DNA from: CAVQBP01 sp963848195
Lineage (GTDB): Bacteria > Bacteroidota > Ignavibacteria > Ignavibacteriales > Ignavibacteriaceae
NCBI GenBank assembly: GCA_963848195.1
Contig: CAWKCY010000006.1
Span: forward strand, 1-64,000
Length of the DNA stretch: 64,000 bases
Direction of reading: 5' to 3'
Part shown: positions 26,279-35,621 of the stretch, in pieces
How the letters are laid out: the number at the start of each line of letters is the position of its first letter
Numbering within the stretch: position 1 is the stretch's first letter
Notes under the pieces: model-generated
Seen by the model: the letters and a program-made list of their open reading frames with translations, nothing else
Databases searched by the model: none
What the model was told of the DNA's origin: nothing
Program-made: the position numbers and the translations under genes

Positions 26279-26752
26279 TTATTTATTGAAAAACTTTCCG
26301 AAAATAATTAGTGAATCACCTACAGCATAAAAATCATTTATCTGGGCTATCACCGAGAAATTATTTCTCAAATAAAAATTCCTTGTTTTTTCATAGCTCT
26401 CTTTTGAAGATGTTTCAGCCAAAAGCCATCTGCCTTGTTTTTCAAGAACAAAATTTTCTGCATGCTGTAATAATTTTCTGCCAATACCTTTTATTTTTGA
26501 ATCCGGATCAACAGCGATCCAGTATAAATCGTAAACTGCATCTGTCAATGGTCTTCTGCCTGTACAGTGATAACCATATATTATCTTCTCTTCTTCAAAT
26601 ACAAAAACATTATAATCATCTTGTTCAATATCTGAAGCAGAAATATTAACCAATTCCATGCCAACACTTACTTCAGCTTCCGAAAAAGCCGGTATTTTTT
26701 TTAATATCATTTCAACTGATTGAACATCAGCTTGCTTTAACTTCCGTATCAT
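26279..26752 (-). CDS. GNAT-family N-acetyltransferase of the kamA operon
   Basis: 157 aa, single GNAT domain. The acetyl-CoA-binding motif A is YWIAVDPDSKIKGIGRKLLQ (about residues 78-97), and the C-terminal Tyr region (SYEKTRNFYLRNNF) is typical. It overlaps the upstream ATP-grasp gene by 26 bp and precedes kamA by 20 bp. By context it may acetylate beta-lysine or the product of the ligases, as AblB does in acetyl-beta-lysine osmolyte synthesis, but it is much shorter than AblB (about 270 aa) and belongs to a different subgroup. Confidence 0.8.
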   Translation of the reverse strand: MIRKLKQADVQSVEMILKKIPAFSEAEVSVGMELVNISASDIEQDDYNVFVFEEEKIIYGYHCTGRRPLTDAVYDLYWIAVDPDSKIKGIGRKLLQHAENFVLEKQGRWLLAETSSKESYEKTRNFYLRNNFSVIAQINDFYAVGDSLIIFGKFFNK

Positions 26753-27803
26753 TCTTCTTTCTGTTTAATTCGCCCTGGCGAACTAACGCAAAATTTGCAA
26801 TTGTAAATAACAATTCGTTGTGAGAAATTCCTTCAGCCAATGCGGCTCTTGCAAACCCCGAATCAAAAGAAATATCAGGGTTAGGATTAACTTCAACTAC
26901 ATAAGCAATATTGCCCTTAAGTCTAATATCAACTCTTGCATAATCTCTGCAGTTCAGAACTTCAAATGCTGTTAAAGCTGTATTTTCAATTTTTTTTCTA
27001 ATATTTTTATTCAGTTTTGCCGGACATTGTGGTTTTGTATTTTCATAATAGACACTTTTTGAAATCCATTTGCTGTCATAAGTTACTATCTTAGGCAGAC
27101 CTTTAGGCAGCCCGGTAAATTTTATTTCAGAAATCGGAAGGATTTTGTTTCCTAATACCGCAACATTAAGTTCCCTGCCATCAATATATTCTTCAATTAT
27201 TACTTCCTGCTTATAGGTTCGGAGTAAAAAACTTAATTGTTTCTTTAATCCACTAAAATTTTTTACAACTGAAAATTCAGATATCCCTATGCTGGCATCC
27301 TCATTCAGTAATTTAAGGATAACTGGAAATGATAGTTGAAAATCATTTTCAGTAATTTTTTCCTTTGGTTTTACTATTATATATTCAGGAGTAGCGATTT
27401 CGAATGATTTAAGAATATTTTTCGTTCTTGCTTTATTAAGACAATTACCAAGGCATTCGGGTAAATTTCCGGTAAATTCATAACCTAATAGTTGAAAAAC
27501 TCCTGCCATACAATATTCATAGGAAGCAATTCCTTCAACCGATTCAACGAAATTGAAAATTACATCGGGAGCGAAGTTATTAATCTGCAGTAATGTACGC
27601 TCTACATTTCTATCGACAGCTAGAGTATCAACTATACGAAAGTATTTTGATAACTTATCCTTAATTCCATTTATTTCATTAAAGAATCCGTTTTCAGATA
27701 GGTCATCGGAGGATAAACCTTTTTTTGAAGGTTTTCCATTATAAACAGGGAAGATGCTAACCGGAGAATTATAGCAAATTAAAATTTTAGCATTAATCTT
27801 CAT
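26727..27803 (-). CDS. ATP-grasp ligase, D-Ala-D-Ala ligase-like (second copy)
   Basis: 358 aa. D-Ala-D-Ala-ligase-type ATP-grasp: ADVIFNFVESVEG-like start (APDVIFNFVESVEGIASYEY), EYIDGRELNVAVLG in the ATP-grasp domain, and the metal-binding end DYARVDIRLKGNIAYVVEVN with PNPD. The N-terminal domain is divergent from Ddl. It overlaps the paralogue upstream by 4 bp (ATGA) and the GNAT downstream by 26 bp. Two such ligases beside an amino acid mutase suggest stepwise amide bond formation on an amino acid such as beta-lysine; peptidoglycan D-Ala-D-Ala synthesis is not the likely role. Confidence 0.82.
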   Translation of the reverse strand: MKINAKILICYNSPVSIFPVYNGKPSKKGLSSDDLSENGFFNEINGIKDKLSKYFRIVDTLAVDRNVERTLLQINNFAPDVIFNFVESVEGIASYEYCMAGVFQLLGYEFTGNLPECLGNCLNKARTKNILKSFEIATPEYIIVKPKEKITENDFQLSFPVILKLLNEDASIGISEFSVVKNFSGLKKQLSFLLRTYKQEVIIEEYIDGRELNVAVLGNKILPISEIKFTGLPKGLPKIVTYDSKWISKSVYYENTKPQCPAKLNKNIRKKIENTALTAFEVLNCRDYARVDIRLKGNIAYVVEVNPNPDISFDSGFARAALAEGISHNELLFTIANFALVRQGELNRKKNDTEVKAS

Positions 27804-28870
27804 ATTATGTTATATCTTTTAGCAGCCTCTAAAAGAACGGTATTAATCATATCGTTATAATTTAAACCTGCAGCCCTTGCAGCTTTCGGAAAACAGGAAT
27901 TCTCTTCCGGGTTTGGTAATATTCCGGGAAGAGGATTAATTTCAATAATATTCGGTTCGCCATTTCTATCCAACCGTATATCTATCCTGCTCCAATCTCT
28001 GCACCGGAGAGTATTGTAAGTCCTTAAAGCTGTTTCCTTAATCTTGGCTTCAAGACTCTTATCCAATACCGCCGGACAATCAAAAACATTCAGAGGATCT
28101 TCTTTTGTATCCAATATCCACTTGGCTTCGTAAGAATATAATGGAATGAAATCCTCAGGAAATTCACTAAAATTTATTTCCACAATCGGTAAAACCTGTG
28201 AAAATTTACCATTGCCAAGAATTGCAATGGTAAATTCCCGTCCCGGAAGGAACTCTTCAATTAAAGCAGGCTGGTCATATTCCGATAATATTCTTTCCAC
28301 TTCGTTTGTCAACTCAAAAAGATTATTTACAAACGAAGAAGAAAATATACCTTTGCTTGAACCTTCAGATATAGGTTTTACAATAAGCGGAAATTCTAAT
28401 TTTAATTCTTTTATATGGTTTAAACTATCAGCTACTAAAAATTTCGAATTTGGTATTTCATAATATGATAAGATTTCTTTTGTTCGGGCTTTATCTAAAC
28501 ATATTGAAAGTGTTAAAGGATCTGATCCCGTATAAGGTATTTGAAGCATTTCTAATATTGAAGGTATCTGAGCTTCCCTTGAGCTCCCGTTAAAGCCTTC
28601 GGCAATATTAAAGACAATATCTGGTTTATTTTCTTTAAACTTTTCAAAAGCATTTTGGTCTGCTTCAATCATTATTACTTGATGATTACATTCAATTGCA
28701 CCCTTAACTGCATTAATTGTTTCCCAAGTATCCCATTCTGCATAAGTATCCGCTAACATTTTTTGTCCAGCCTTAGGTTCATTTAGAATAGGGGATAAAT
28801 TTTCTTGGAAAGTTTCACTTTCAGGTTTGACATTAAAGGTTAATGCAACATTCAGTCTTAAGTTATTCAA
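27800..28870 (-). CDS. ATP-grasp ligase, D-Ala-D-Ala ligase-like (first copy)
   Basis: 356 aa. KPDIVFNIAEGFNGSSREAQ and IPSILEMLQIPYTGSDPLTL are Ddl-like. EEFLPGREFTIAILG and DWSRIDIRLDRNGEPNIIEI followed by NPLPGI make up the ATP/Mg site. The copy differs clearly from its neighbour (for example NPLPG against NPNPD), so the two have probably split roles. It is the first gene of the operon. A 431-bp AT-rich region upstream should carry the promoter. Confidence 0.82.
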   Translation of the reverse strand: MNNLRLNVALTFNVKPESETFQENLSPILNEPKAGQKMLADTYAEWDTWETINAVKGAIECNHQVIMIEADQNAFEKFKENKPDIVFNIAEGFNGSSREAQIPSILEMLQIPYTGSDPLTLSICLDKARTKEILSYYEIPNSKFLVADSLNHIKELKLEFPLIVKPISEGSSKGIFSSSFVNNLFELTNEVERILSEYDQPALIEEFLPGREFTIAILGNGKFSQVLPIVEINFSEFPEDFIPLYSYEAKWILDTKEDPLNVFDCPAVLDKSLEAKIKETALRTYNTLRCRDWSRIDIRLDRNGEPNIIEINPLPGILPNPEENSCFPKAARAAGLNYNDMINTVLLEAAKRYNII

Positions 28871-29301
28871 AGAAGATAAAATATTTTTTCCTTTAATTTT
28901 TTTTTGTAAGCAAATATAACTAATAAAAATTTTAAGTCAATAATTTTTTTTGCTTTCAATAAAAAAAAATTTATAAAATATTTTCAAAAAATATTTTTGT
29001 GTCTCTAATCATTAATATTAGGAGCTGTGTAAGAACCTGTATTTTGAAACATGACATCTTTTGTTTTTAAAAAGTTTTGTAATGTGTTTCCATCTTAAAA
29101 TAAAAAAATAATTTTTCTTTTAAAGACATGTTCTTTGGATCAATACCGTTTATTGATAAAAAATTCTACCAAAAGTATTGCAGTTACTAAAAAGAAGATC
29201 AACAATTAAATATTAGTAGTTTGAAATTTTGAATTGTGATTTAATTGTAATTCGGTTTTTCGTCATTTGGAATTATCATTATTCCGGCGAACTTAAGTAC
29301 G
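28871..29301. other. AT-rich region between recG and the kamA operon
   Basis: 431 bp with long A and T runs (28900-29000) and no recognised gene. It contains the promoter of the minus-strand kamA operon and the end region of recG. A weak T-rich stretch might serve as terminator; no strong hairpin seen. Confidence 0.45.
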
Positions 29302-31530
29302 CTACGCAATCTTTGCGTATAGAAAGTTATTAGAGTAGTGTTCGATAAGACTCTCCCTTATGATCTTGTTTTGTTCCGAACTAATATCAGGATCATTTTC
29401 AATTAATTTAAACGCAGAAAGTTTTGCATCCATTAAGATACCGCTATCAGCAATTATGTCAGCATATTTAAGCTCCGGAAAACCGCTTTGTTTGGTACTG
29501 AATATATCACCCGGTCCTCTCAACTTTAAATCTATCTCTGCAATTTTAAATCCATCCGTATATTTTAACATTGTCTGAAGCCTTATCGCTGCCTTATATT
29601 TTTCAATCTGTGAAGAAGAAAGAAAAGCTAATTCAAAATTATCTGCTTCTAATTTCCCTCTGGGAATAAAATCTTCTTTAGTAACCATGATACAATATGC
29701 CTGCATTTTTCCCCTTCCGATTCTTCCTCTCAACTGATGAAGCTGGGAAAGTCCAAAACGGTGTGCATCATTAATTAAAATGATGTTTGCATCAGGTATA
29801 TCGATACCAACTTCAATAACAGTTGTAGCAATCAAAACATCATATTTTTTTGCCAGAAATAATTGCATCGCTTCTTCTTTTTGCTGCCAGCTCATCTTTC
29901 CGTGAACCAAACCTACATTAAGATTCATTAAATAAGTTTTTTTTAATTCATTATAGAATGTTTCAGCAGCTTTTAGTTCTAATTTATCTGATTCTTCAAC
30001 CAGAGGATAAATTATGAAAGATTGATATCCTTCTTTATTCTTATCTGAAATAAATTTATAGATGGGCGGTAGTTTACTTTCATCTCTTAAAATAGTTTTA
30101 ACGGGTTTTCTATTTTTGGGCATTTCATCGATTGTAGACACATCCAGATCACCGTAAATAGTCATTGATAAAGTCCTTGGGATCGGAGTTGCACTCATAA
30201 CTATTACATCGGGGGTTTTCCCTTTGCTTTGTAATTTAGCTCTTTGAGCAACACCGAATCTATGCTGTTCATCAATTACAACTAAACCAAGATTTCTAAA
30301 TTTCACTTTTTCTTCAAACAAAGCATGCGTACCGACAATAATATCAGATTCCTGGAGTTCAATTTCCTGAAGGTTCTTCTCTTTTAAAGACTTAGACTGG
30401 CCTCCCAGTAGTAAACTTACTTTCACTTCATGCTTTGGAGCTGATTTACCGGAAAGATTTTTAAGTGGTTTAAGCAGCCGGGAAATATTTTTTGCATGCT
30501 GGTCAGCTAAAATTTCAGTTGGCGCCATTAAAGCTGCCTGAAAACCATTATCAACTGCAATAAGCATTGCAATTAAAGCTACAATAGTTTTACCGCTTCC
30601 CACATCTCCCTGCAGAAGACGGTTCATCGGTGAAACAGATTCCATATCTTTTTTAATTTCCCCTAACACTTTAAGCTGTGCTTTAGTCAATTTGAAAGGA
30701 AGTATCTTCAAAAAATCCGGGATCAATTTCGAAGTTATCCTTAATGAATTACCTGTGAGTTTAGTTTTATAATTCGATTTTCTTAATGCAACCAGGATTT
30801 CAAGAAAAAATAGTTCTTCGAATTTAAATCTTCTTAGTGCTTCTAAAAGTTTTGCCTTATTTTCCGGATAGTGATAATTTTTAACTGCTTCTGATATATT
30901 TAATAAATTATGTCTGGTAATTAAGCTCTCAGTAAGTGTTTCTTCAAGAAATCCGGAATAGTTTTCAACTGCATTATTTATTATTTTTCTTAAACTGAAA
31001 TCTCCTATATTCTTTTCTTTTAATTCTTTTGGTATCCTGTAGAAAGGGATTATTTTCCCCGTATTTAGTAAACTTTGTGATTCATCTTCGGATATTCTAT
31101 CAAAGTCAGGGTGTGTAAATTGAAGATTGCCGTATTTTGAAAGCAAAGGTTTTCCTGAAACAGCAAAAATTTCTCCTTCATTGAAGATAGAATAAAAATA
31201 TTTTATTCCCTGGAACCATATACATTCAAAAAATCCGGTCGGATCTCTAAACTGAATTTTCATTAGTTCACGTTTGCCGAATCTTTTGTTTTCTTTATCT
31301 ACAACTTTGGCAATAATAGTTAGATCTCCGTCAAACCCGTTCATTAAATATTCATATGCTTTAAATGCAGTTACTGTTGTAGTCCTATCTAAGTGCTTGG
31401 AAGGGAAAAAGAAAAGAATATCTCTTATCGTTTCTATCCCAATTTTTTTGAATGCTTCAGCTCTTTTTGGACCAACGGATTTTAAATATTGAACTGATTG
31501 GTGTAAAATATCTTCTTTTGATGAAATCAT
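29302..31530 (-). CDS. recG: ATP-dependent DNA helicase RecG
   Basis: 742 aa, slightly longer than typical RecG (about 690). Order: an N-terminal segment with SVGPKRAEAFKKIGIETIRD, the wedge OB-fold (DLTIIAKVVDKENKRFGKRE), helicase motif I LLQGDVGSGKTIVALIAML, motif II VVIDEQHRFGV, motif III VMSATPIPRTLSM, and domain 2 with IATTVIEVGIDIPDAN and QLHQLRGRIGRG. The C-terminal TRG region follows. It remodels stalled replication forks. It is on the same strand as gpsA and plsY, with 121 bp between recG and gpsA. Confidence 0.95.
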   Translation of the reverse strand: MISSKEDILHQSVQYLKSVGPKRAEAFKKIGIETIRDILFFFPSKHLDRTTTVTAFKAYEYLMNGFDGDLTIIAKVVDKENKRFGKRELMKIQFRDPTGFFECIWFQGIKYFYSIFNEGEIFAVSGKPLLSKYGNLQFTHPDFDRISEDESQSLLNTGKIIPFYRIPKELKEKNIGDFSLRKIINNAVENYSGFLEETLTESLITRHNLLNISEAVKNYHYPENKAKLLEALRRFKFEELFFLEILVALRKSNYKTKLTGNSLRITSKLIPDFLKILPFKLTKAQLKVLGEIKKDMESVSPMNRLLQGDVGSGKTIVALIAMLIAVDNGFQAALMAPTEILADQHAKNISRLLKPLKNLSGKSAPKHEVKVSLLLGGQSKSLKEKNLQEIELQESDIIVGTHALFEEKVKFRNLGLVVIDEQHRFGVAQRAKLQSKGKTPDVIVMSATPIPRTLSMTIYGDLDVSTIDEMPKNRKPVKTILRDESKLPPIYKFISDKNKEGYQSFIIYPLVEESDKLELKAAETFYNELKKTYLMNLNVGLVHGKMSWQQKEEAMQLFLAKKYDVLIATTVIEVGIDIPDANIILINDAHRFGLSQLHQLRGRIGRGKMQAYCIMVTKEDFIPRGKLEADNFELAFLSSSQIEKYKAAIRLQTMLKYTDGFKIAEIDLKLRGPGDIFSTKQSGFPELKYADIIADSGILMDAKLSAFKLIENDPDISSEQNKIIRESLIEHYSNNFLYAKIA

Positions 31531-31651
31531 TGCTGATAAAATAAATTAACAACCGGGAAATTACAATAAGTAAATAAATAGGATTGTTAAATATGAATAG
31601 TACTTTTTATTTTTTTTTTTTGAGTTTCCTCAATCCCCAATCCAAAATATT

Positions 31652-32647
31652 TTATTCCATTTTCATATCACGTGTCATTAAATCGGTAGTAGCTTTTACA
31701 GGATCTTTATCTTCGAAAAGTATTTTATAAACTTCATCTGTTATGGGAGTTTCAACTCCGTTCTTCTTCGAAAGCTGTGTCGCTGATCTGCTGGTTTCAA
31801 CTCCTTCAGCAACCATTTGCATGGATTTTAGAACCTGTTTCAAAGTTTTACCTGCTCCGATTTGTTCACCAACATACCTGTTACGGCTGTGTCTGCTCAT
31901 ACAGGTAACGATTAAATCTCCCATACCTGATAAACCTGCAAAAGTTTCAGGTGACGCACCCATTGCAATTCCCAGTCTTGAAATTTCTGCAATACCGCGA
32001 GTCATGATAGCTGCTTTTGTATTATCTCCAAATTTTGCACCATCAACAATTCCAGCACCGATGGCTATTACGTTTTTAAAAGCACCACCTAATTCAACTC
32101 CGCAAACATCAGTTGAACCATAAACTCTGAAATAAGAGGTTATAAAAGCAGCTTGAATAGATTTTGAAGTTTCTACACTTTCAGATGCGGCAACAACTGC
32201 TGTTGGTATCCTTCTGCTTACTTCCTCTGCATGACTTGGACCTGATAAAACTCCAATTTGATTTGAATCTATTTGAGGGAAAACTTCTTTAAGCATTTGA
32301 GACATGGTCATTAGAGAATTGTTTTCTATACCTTTTGCTACATTAACAACGATTGAGTTTTTTATATCTGTGAATTTTAGGCCTTTAATAACCCCTCTCA
32401 AAAATTGTGAAGGGACCGCCAGTACAATTATATTCTGGTTTGTTGTTGCTTCTTCCAGGTCGTGAATTATTTTAATTTCCTCCGGAATTTTTATTCCGGG
32501 AAGAAACTTCTCATTGACTCTGGTTTTATTAAGCACTTTTATGTAATGTTTCTCATACTCTCTTAAAGTTACTTTATGACCATTATAATGAAGTAGAATT
32601 GCAAGTGTAGTTCCCCAGCCTCCTGCTCCTAATATAGAAATTTTCAT
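31652..32647 (-). CDS. gpsA: Glycerol-3-phosphate dehydrogenase [NAD(P)+]
   Basis: About 331 aa from MKISILGAGGWGTTLA; a start three codons earlier is also open. The Rossmann glycine motif is GAGGWG at the N-terminus. Typical GpsA blocks follow: VLSGPSHAEEV, LGGAFKNVIAIGAGIVDGAK with the catalytic Lys, MTRGIAEISRLG, AGLSGMGDLIVTCMSRHSRN and MVAEGVETSRSA. It makes sn-glycerol-3-phosphate for phospholipid synthesis, and plsY, the next enzyme user, lies just upstream on the same strand. Confidence 0.95.
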   Translation of the reverse strand: MKISILGAGGWGTTLAILLHYNGHKVTLREYEKHYIKVLNKTRVNEKFLPGIKIPEEIKIIHDLEEATTNQNIIVLAVPSQFLRGVIKGLKFTDIKNSIVVNVAKGIENNSLMTMSQMLKEVFPQIDSNQIGVLSGPSHAEEVSRRIPTAVVAASESVETSKSIQAAFITSYFRVYGSTDVCGVELGGAFKNVIAIGAGIVDGAKFGDNTKAAIMTRGIAEISRLGIAMGASPETFAGLSGMGDLIVTCMSRHSRNRYVGEQIGAGKTLKQVLKSMQMVAEGVETSRSATQLSKKNGVETPITDEVYKILFEDKDPVKATTDLMTRDMKME

Positions 32648-32730
32648 AATTATCAATTAAAAATAAATAATAAACATAAAATAATACTTATTATCAATTT
32701 TATATTCAACCTTGCACCAATCAAAAAGAG

Positions 32731-32820
32731 CTCTCAACTACCCATTTTTAAAGATAAAATTACTTAGGCATATATAACTATGCCTCACACTAAGTTTTTT
32801 CAAAAACCGGTAGTTGAGAG
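32731..32820. repeat. Nested hairpin / MITE-like inverted repeat
   Basis: CTCTCAACTACC (32731-32742) pairs perfectly with GGTAGTTGAGAG (32809-32820). Inside, ACTTAG (32762-32767) pairs with CTAAGT near 32790, and AGGCATA (32766-32772) with TATGCCT (32779-32785). The arms continue with matching T5/A5 tracts. The whole 90-bp unit forms a branched palindrome between gpsA and plsY. It could be a non-autonomous mobile repeat or a structured leader; no coding capacity is present. Confidence 0.6.
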
Positions 32821-32975
32821 GGTGTTTTTAATGAGAAAAAGCAAATTAAAAGCGGTTTCAACATCTATTAAAAAAGGTTCACAAAAGATTTGTTTTTACT
32901 TTATTCTTCAGTTAAAATAAGGTTAGATAGAGCTGAAGTATCAGGTTCTATTTTTTAACCGGAGTGGCTTACTGG

Positions 32976-33656
32976 CTATTCTGATAATCTTTTTCTTTTG
33001 AAGTTTACTTTATTTTCACTCCCATTTATTAATCGAACAACATTCTTCCTATGCGTAAAAATCACAAGCATAACTAATGCGATAACAAAAGGGAGTAAGG
33101 TATTATAACTCGGTATGTTAACATTAAAGATATTTTCTCTTATAATTAATGTAAGTGGGACAGCAACTGCACCTAAAATAGAACCCAAAGAAATATATTT
33201 AGATATCGAAACAACTATAATAAAAACTCCAATAGCTACAAGCATATCAACAGTTATGATCATTAAAAGCATGCCTAAAGCAGTAGCGATTCCTTTTCCA
33301 CCTTTAAATCCCGCAAATACAGTCCAAATATGTCCTATTACTGCTGAAATTCCTGCAATAATTTGAACCAAAGTAAAATCATCAAAAGGTGTTGCATTTT
33401 CAAAAGGAATACTACCGTAATGGAGTCTTGCGATAACCACCACAGCAAGAACACCTTTTAGAGCATCCAGCAATATTACCAGGATACCATGTTTCCAGCC
33501 TAATACACGCATTACATTTGTCCCGCCTGCATTACCGCTACCATGTTCTCTAATATCAATACCTTTTGCTAATTTGGAAACAATGATGCTGGTGGGGATT
33601 GAACCGACCAAATAAGATAATATTATTATTGCGGATAACAGAAACATCCTAAACAT
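32976..33656 (-). CDS. plsY: Acyl-phosphate:glycerol-3-phosphate acyltransferase
   Basis: 226 aa, multi-pass membrane protein. The PlsY motifs are clear: YLVGSIPTSIIVSKLAKGID with REHGSGNAGGTNVMR (motif 1), then VFAGFKGGKGIATALGMLL (motif 2) and a third conserved region near FTHRKNVVRLINGSE. It transfers acyl groups from acyl-phosphate to glycerol-3-phosphate, the first step of phospholipid synthesis. It lies upstream of gpsA on the same strand, separated by the hairpin repeat. Confidence 0.95.
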   Translation of the reverse strand: MFRMFLLSAIIILSYLVGSIPTSIIVSKLAKGIDIREHGSGNAGGTNVMRVLGWKHGILVILLDALKGVLAVVVIARLHYGSIPFENATPFDDFTLVQIIAGISAVIGHIWTVFAGFKGGKGIATALGMLLMIITVDMLVAIGVFIIVVSISKYISLGSILGAVAVPLTLIIRENIFNVNIPSYNTLLPFVIALVMLVIFTHRKNVVRLINGSENKVNFKRKRLSE

Positions 33657-33782
33657 CCTTTTTGGGAGTGTGAAAACTACTCATAATAAACCTAATTATC
33701 AACGAAAATTTAATAAAACTGATATCTGTTCTCTCTATTTCAAATAATAAATTTTGAAGCATTTTTTGTGCCGGGTATTTAA

Positions 33783-34463
33783 TCACCTGCTTTTTATAAT
33801 ACTTTTAAATAATTCAAGGTCAGGTTTAGTTGTAATTTTGAAGTTATATGGTGAACCTTCTACAATATGCACATTTTTACCTATCTTTTTTACCAGCATA
33901 GATTCATCGGTACCTATGTATTTTGCTTTTTTTGCAGATTGCATTGCTTCCATTAGATCCACAAAACGAAAAATTTGAGGTGTCTGGACATAATATACAT
34001 CATCCCGTTTTAAATAAGTTTTTACTATTTCATCACCTTTCATTAAAGTGTCACGCGCTTTTATACAAGTTAAAGCGCTCCCTTTATTTTTTGCATGCTT
34101 AATTGCATTAGATAAAATATTTGAAGGGAGCAGGGGGCGTGCTGCATCATGAACAACTACCAGATCATTTTTATTCGCATATAGGGAGGAGAGTGCATTA
34201 AATACAGAATGCTGTCTTTCTCGTCCTCCTTCAACAACATTGATAATTTTTGTGAAATTATATTTCTTCTTTAACTTTTGGATTAAACCAAAATAAGAAG
34301 GTTCACAAGCAACAACAATACTATTAATATCTTTGTTGGATTGGAAGATCTCGAGGGTATAAGCAATTAATTCTTTCCCTTGGACCTTCATATATTGTTT
34401 AGGTGACGTTTGACCGCTCCTTAAACCTTTTCCGCCAGCCGGTATTATTGCAAATGTTTTCAT
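33783..34463 (-). CDS. ispD: 2-C-methyl-D-erythritol 4-phosphate cytidylyltransferase
   Basis: 226 aa, full length. The nucleotide-binding N-terminus is IIPAGGKGLRSGQTSPKQY, and the family blocks VVEGGRERQHSVFNAL and VVVHDAARPLLP (metal site) are present, with TDESMLVKKIGKNVHIVEGS near the end. It carries out the third step of the MEP isoprenoid pathway. The start overlaps the queA stop by 4 bp, so the two are translationally coupled. Confidence 0.94.
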   Translation of the reverse strand: MKTFAIIPAGGKGLRSGQTSPKQYMKVQGKELIAYTLEIFQSNKDINSIVVACEPSYFGLIQKLKKKYNFTKIINVVEGGRERQHSVFNALSSLYANKNDLVVVHDAARPLLPSNILSNAIKHAKNKGSALTCIKARDTLMKGDEIVKTYLKRDDVYYVQTPQIFRFVDLMEAMQSAKKAKYIGTDESMLVKKIGKNVHIVEGSPYNFKITTKPDLELFKSIIKSR

Positions 34464-35494
34464 AATATTATCATCGCATCTCCATAACTCAAGAACCTAT
34501 ATCCATCCTTCATTGCTTTTTTGTATGCTTTATTAATCAATTCCGTATCGGCAAAAGCACTAACCAGCATAAGTAATGTAGATTCCGGCATATGAAAATT
34601 AGTGATTAATTTATCTACTATTTTAAAGTCATAGGGGGGATAAATAAATTTATCCGTCCATCCGCTGCCTGGTTTAACCAATCCATCTGCAGTAACACTG
34701 GTTTCCAAAGTACGCGCAGTACTGGTGCCAACAACAAAGACATTATGTTTTGAAGTAATAGTTTTATTTATACTTTCTGCAGATTTAGCACTAATTTCGA
34801 AATATTCTGAATCCATTTTATGCTTGGTTAAATCTTCCACTTCAACTGGTCGAAAAGTTCCAAGACCAATATGTAGAACAATGGGAACGATTTGAATCCC
34901 TTTGCCCTCTATTTTTTCAAGCAGTTTAGGAGTAAAGTGGAGACCTGCAGTTGGTGCTGCAACTGCGCCGTCAATTTTTGCATATACTGTCTGATAATTT
35001 TCTTTGTCTGAGACTTCCGGTTCCCTTTTTATATAGGGTGGAAGCGGAGTCAATCCTATTTTTTCAACTGCCTTGTATACATTTTCCGGTTGATTAAAAC
35101 GGACTGTTCTGCCTCTGGAAGTAGTATTATCAATTACTTCACACCAAAGTTTATCATTAAAATAAATTTTGTTTCCAATTCTGACCTTTCTTGCCGGATC
35201 AACAATAACATCCCAGATACATTCTTCCGCATTTAATTCTCTCAGTAAGAACACTTCAATTTTAGCATTAGTTTTTTCTTTCTTTCCATAGAGTCTTGCC
35301 TGAAATACTCTTGTTTCATTAACAGCCAGTGTATCCCCTTTTTCCATATAATCGATAACATTAGAAAATTTTTTATTTTCTATTTCTTGTGTTCCACGAT
35401 TTAATACCATTAACTTCGCCTTATCGCGGGGTGAAACCGGATATCTTGCGATAGCATTTTTAGGCAAATTATATTTAAAATCTGATAATTTCAT
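34460..35494 (-). CDS. queA: S-adenosylmethionine:tRNA ribosyltransferase-isomerase
   Basis: About 344 aa from MKLSDFKYNLPKNAIARYP; a start three codons upstream is also open. QueA landmarks: FQARLYGKKEKTNAKIEVFL, PPYIKREPEVSDKENYQTVY, GAVAAPTAGLHFTPKLLEKI, ILHIGLGTFRPVEVE-like (VLHIGLGTFRPVEVEDL), FIYPPYDFKIVDKLITNFHM and FLSYGDAMII. It adds the epoxyqueuosine ring to tRNA. Overlaps ispD by 4 bp. Confidence 0.95.
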   Translation of the reverse strand: MKLSDFKYNLPKNAIARYPVSPRDKAKLMVLNRGTQEIENKKFSNVIDYMEKGDTLAVNETRVFQARLYGKKEKTNAKIEVFLLRELNAEECIWDVIVDPARKVRIGNKIYFNDKLWCEVIDNTTSRGRTVRFNQPENVYKAVEKIGLTPLPPYIKREPEVSDKENYQTVYAKIDGAVAAPTAGLHFTPKLLEKIEGKGIQIVPIVLHIGLGTFRPVEVEDLTKHKMDSEYFEISAKSAESINKTITSKHNVFVVGTSTARTLETSVTADGLVKPGSGWTDKFIYPPYDFKIVDKLITNFHMPESTLLMLVSAFADTELINKAYKKAMKDGYRFLSYGDAMIIL

Positions 35495-35545
35495 TATTAT
35501 CAACCTTTATTAAATGAACTAAATATATGTATATGAAGTTATAAT

Positions 35546-35581
35546 GAGATGCTGATCTCAAAACTTTTTGATCAGCATCTC
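35546..35581. terminator. Hairpin terminator after ppdK
   Basis: GAGATGCTGATC (35546-35557) pairs perfectly with GATCAGCATCTC (35570-35581); flanking GAAGTT (35535-35540) and AACTTC (35591-35596) can extend it. It lies 41 bp after the ppdK stop (minus strand) and before queA, so it should end ppdK transcription, although the U-tract is weak. Confidence 0.7.
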
Positions 35582-35621
35582 AAATTAAACAACTTCAGTT
35601 AATTAAAGATTCTATTTTCTT

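Noticed and set aside
26279..26752. AblB (beta-lysine acetyltransferase) as a firm call for the GNAT beside kamA
   Set aside because: It is about 110 residues shorter than AblB and the operon contains ligases not found in the osmolyte pathway, so only a general GNAT call is justified.
31743..32123. A 126-aa plus-strand frame inside gpsA
   Set aside because: Antisense shadow of conserved GpsA blocks; no own start signal or family.
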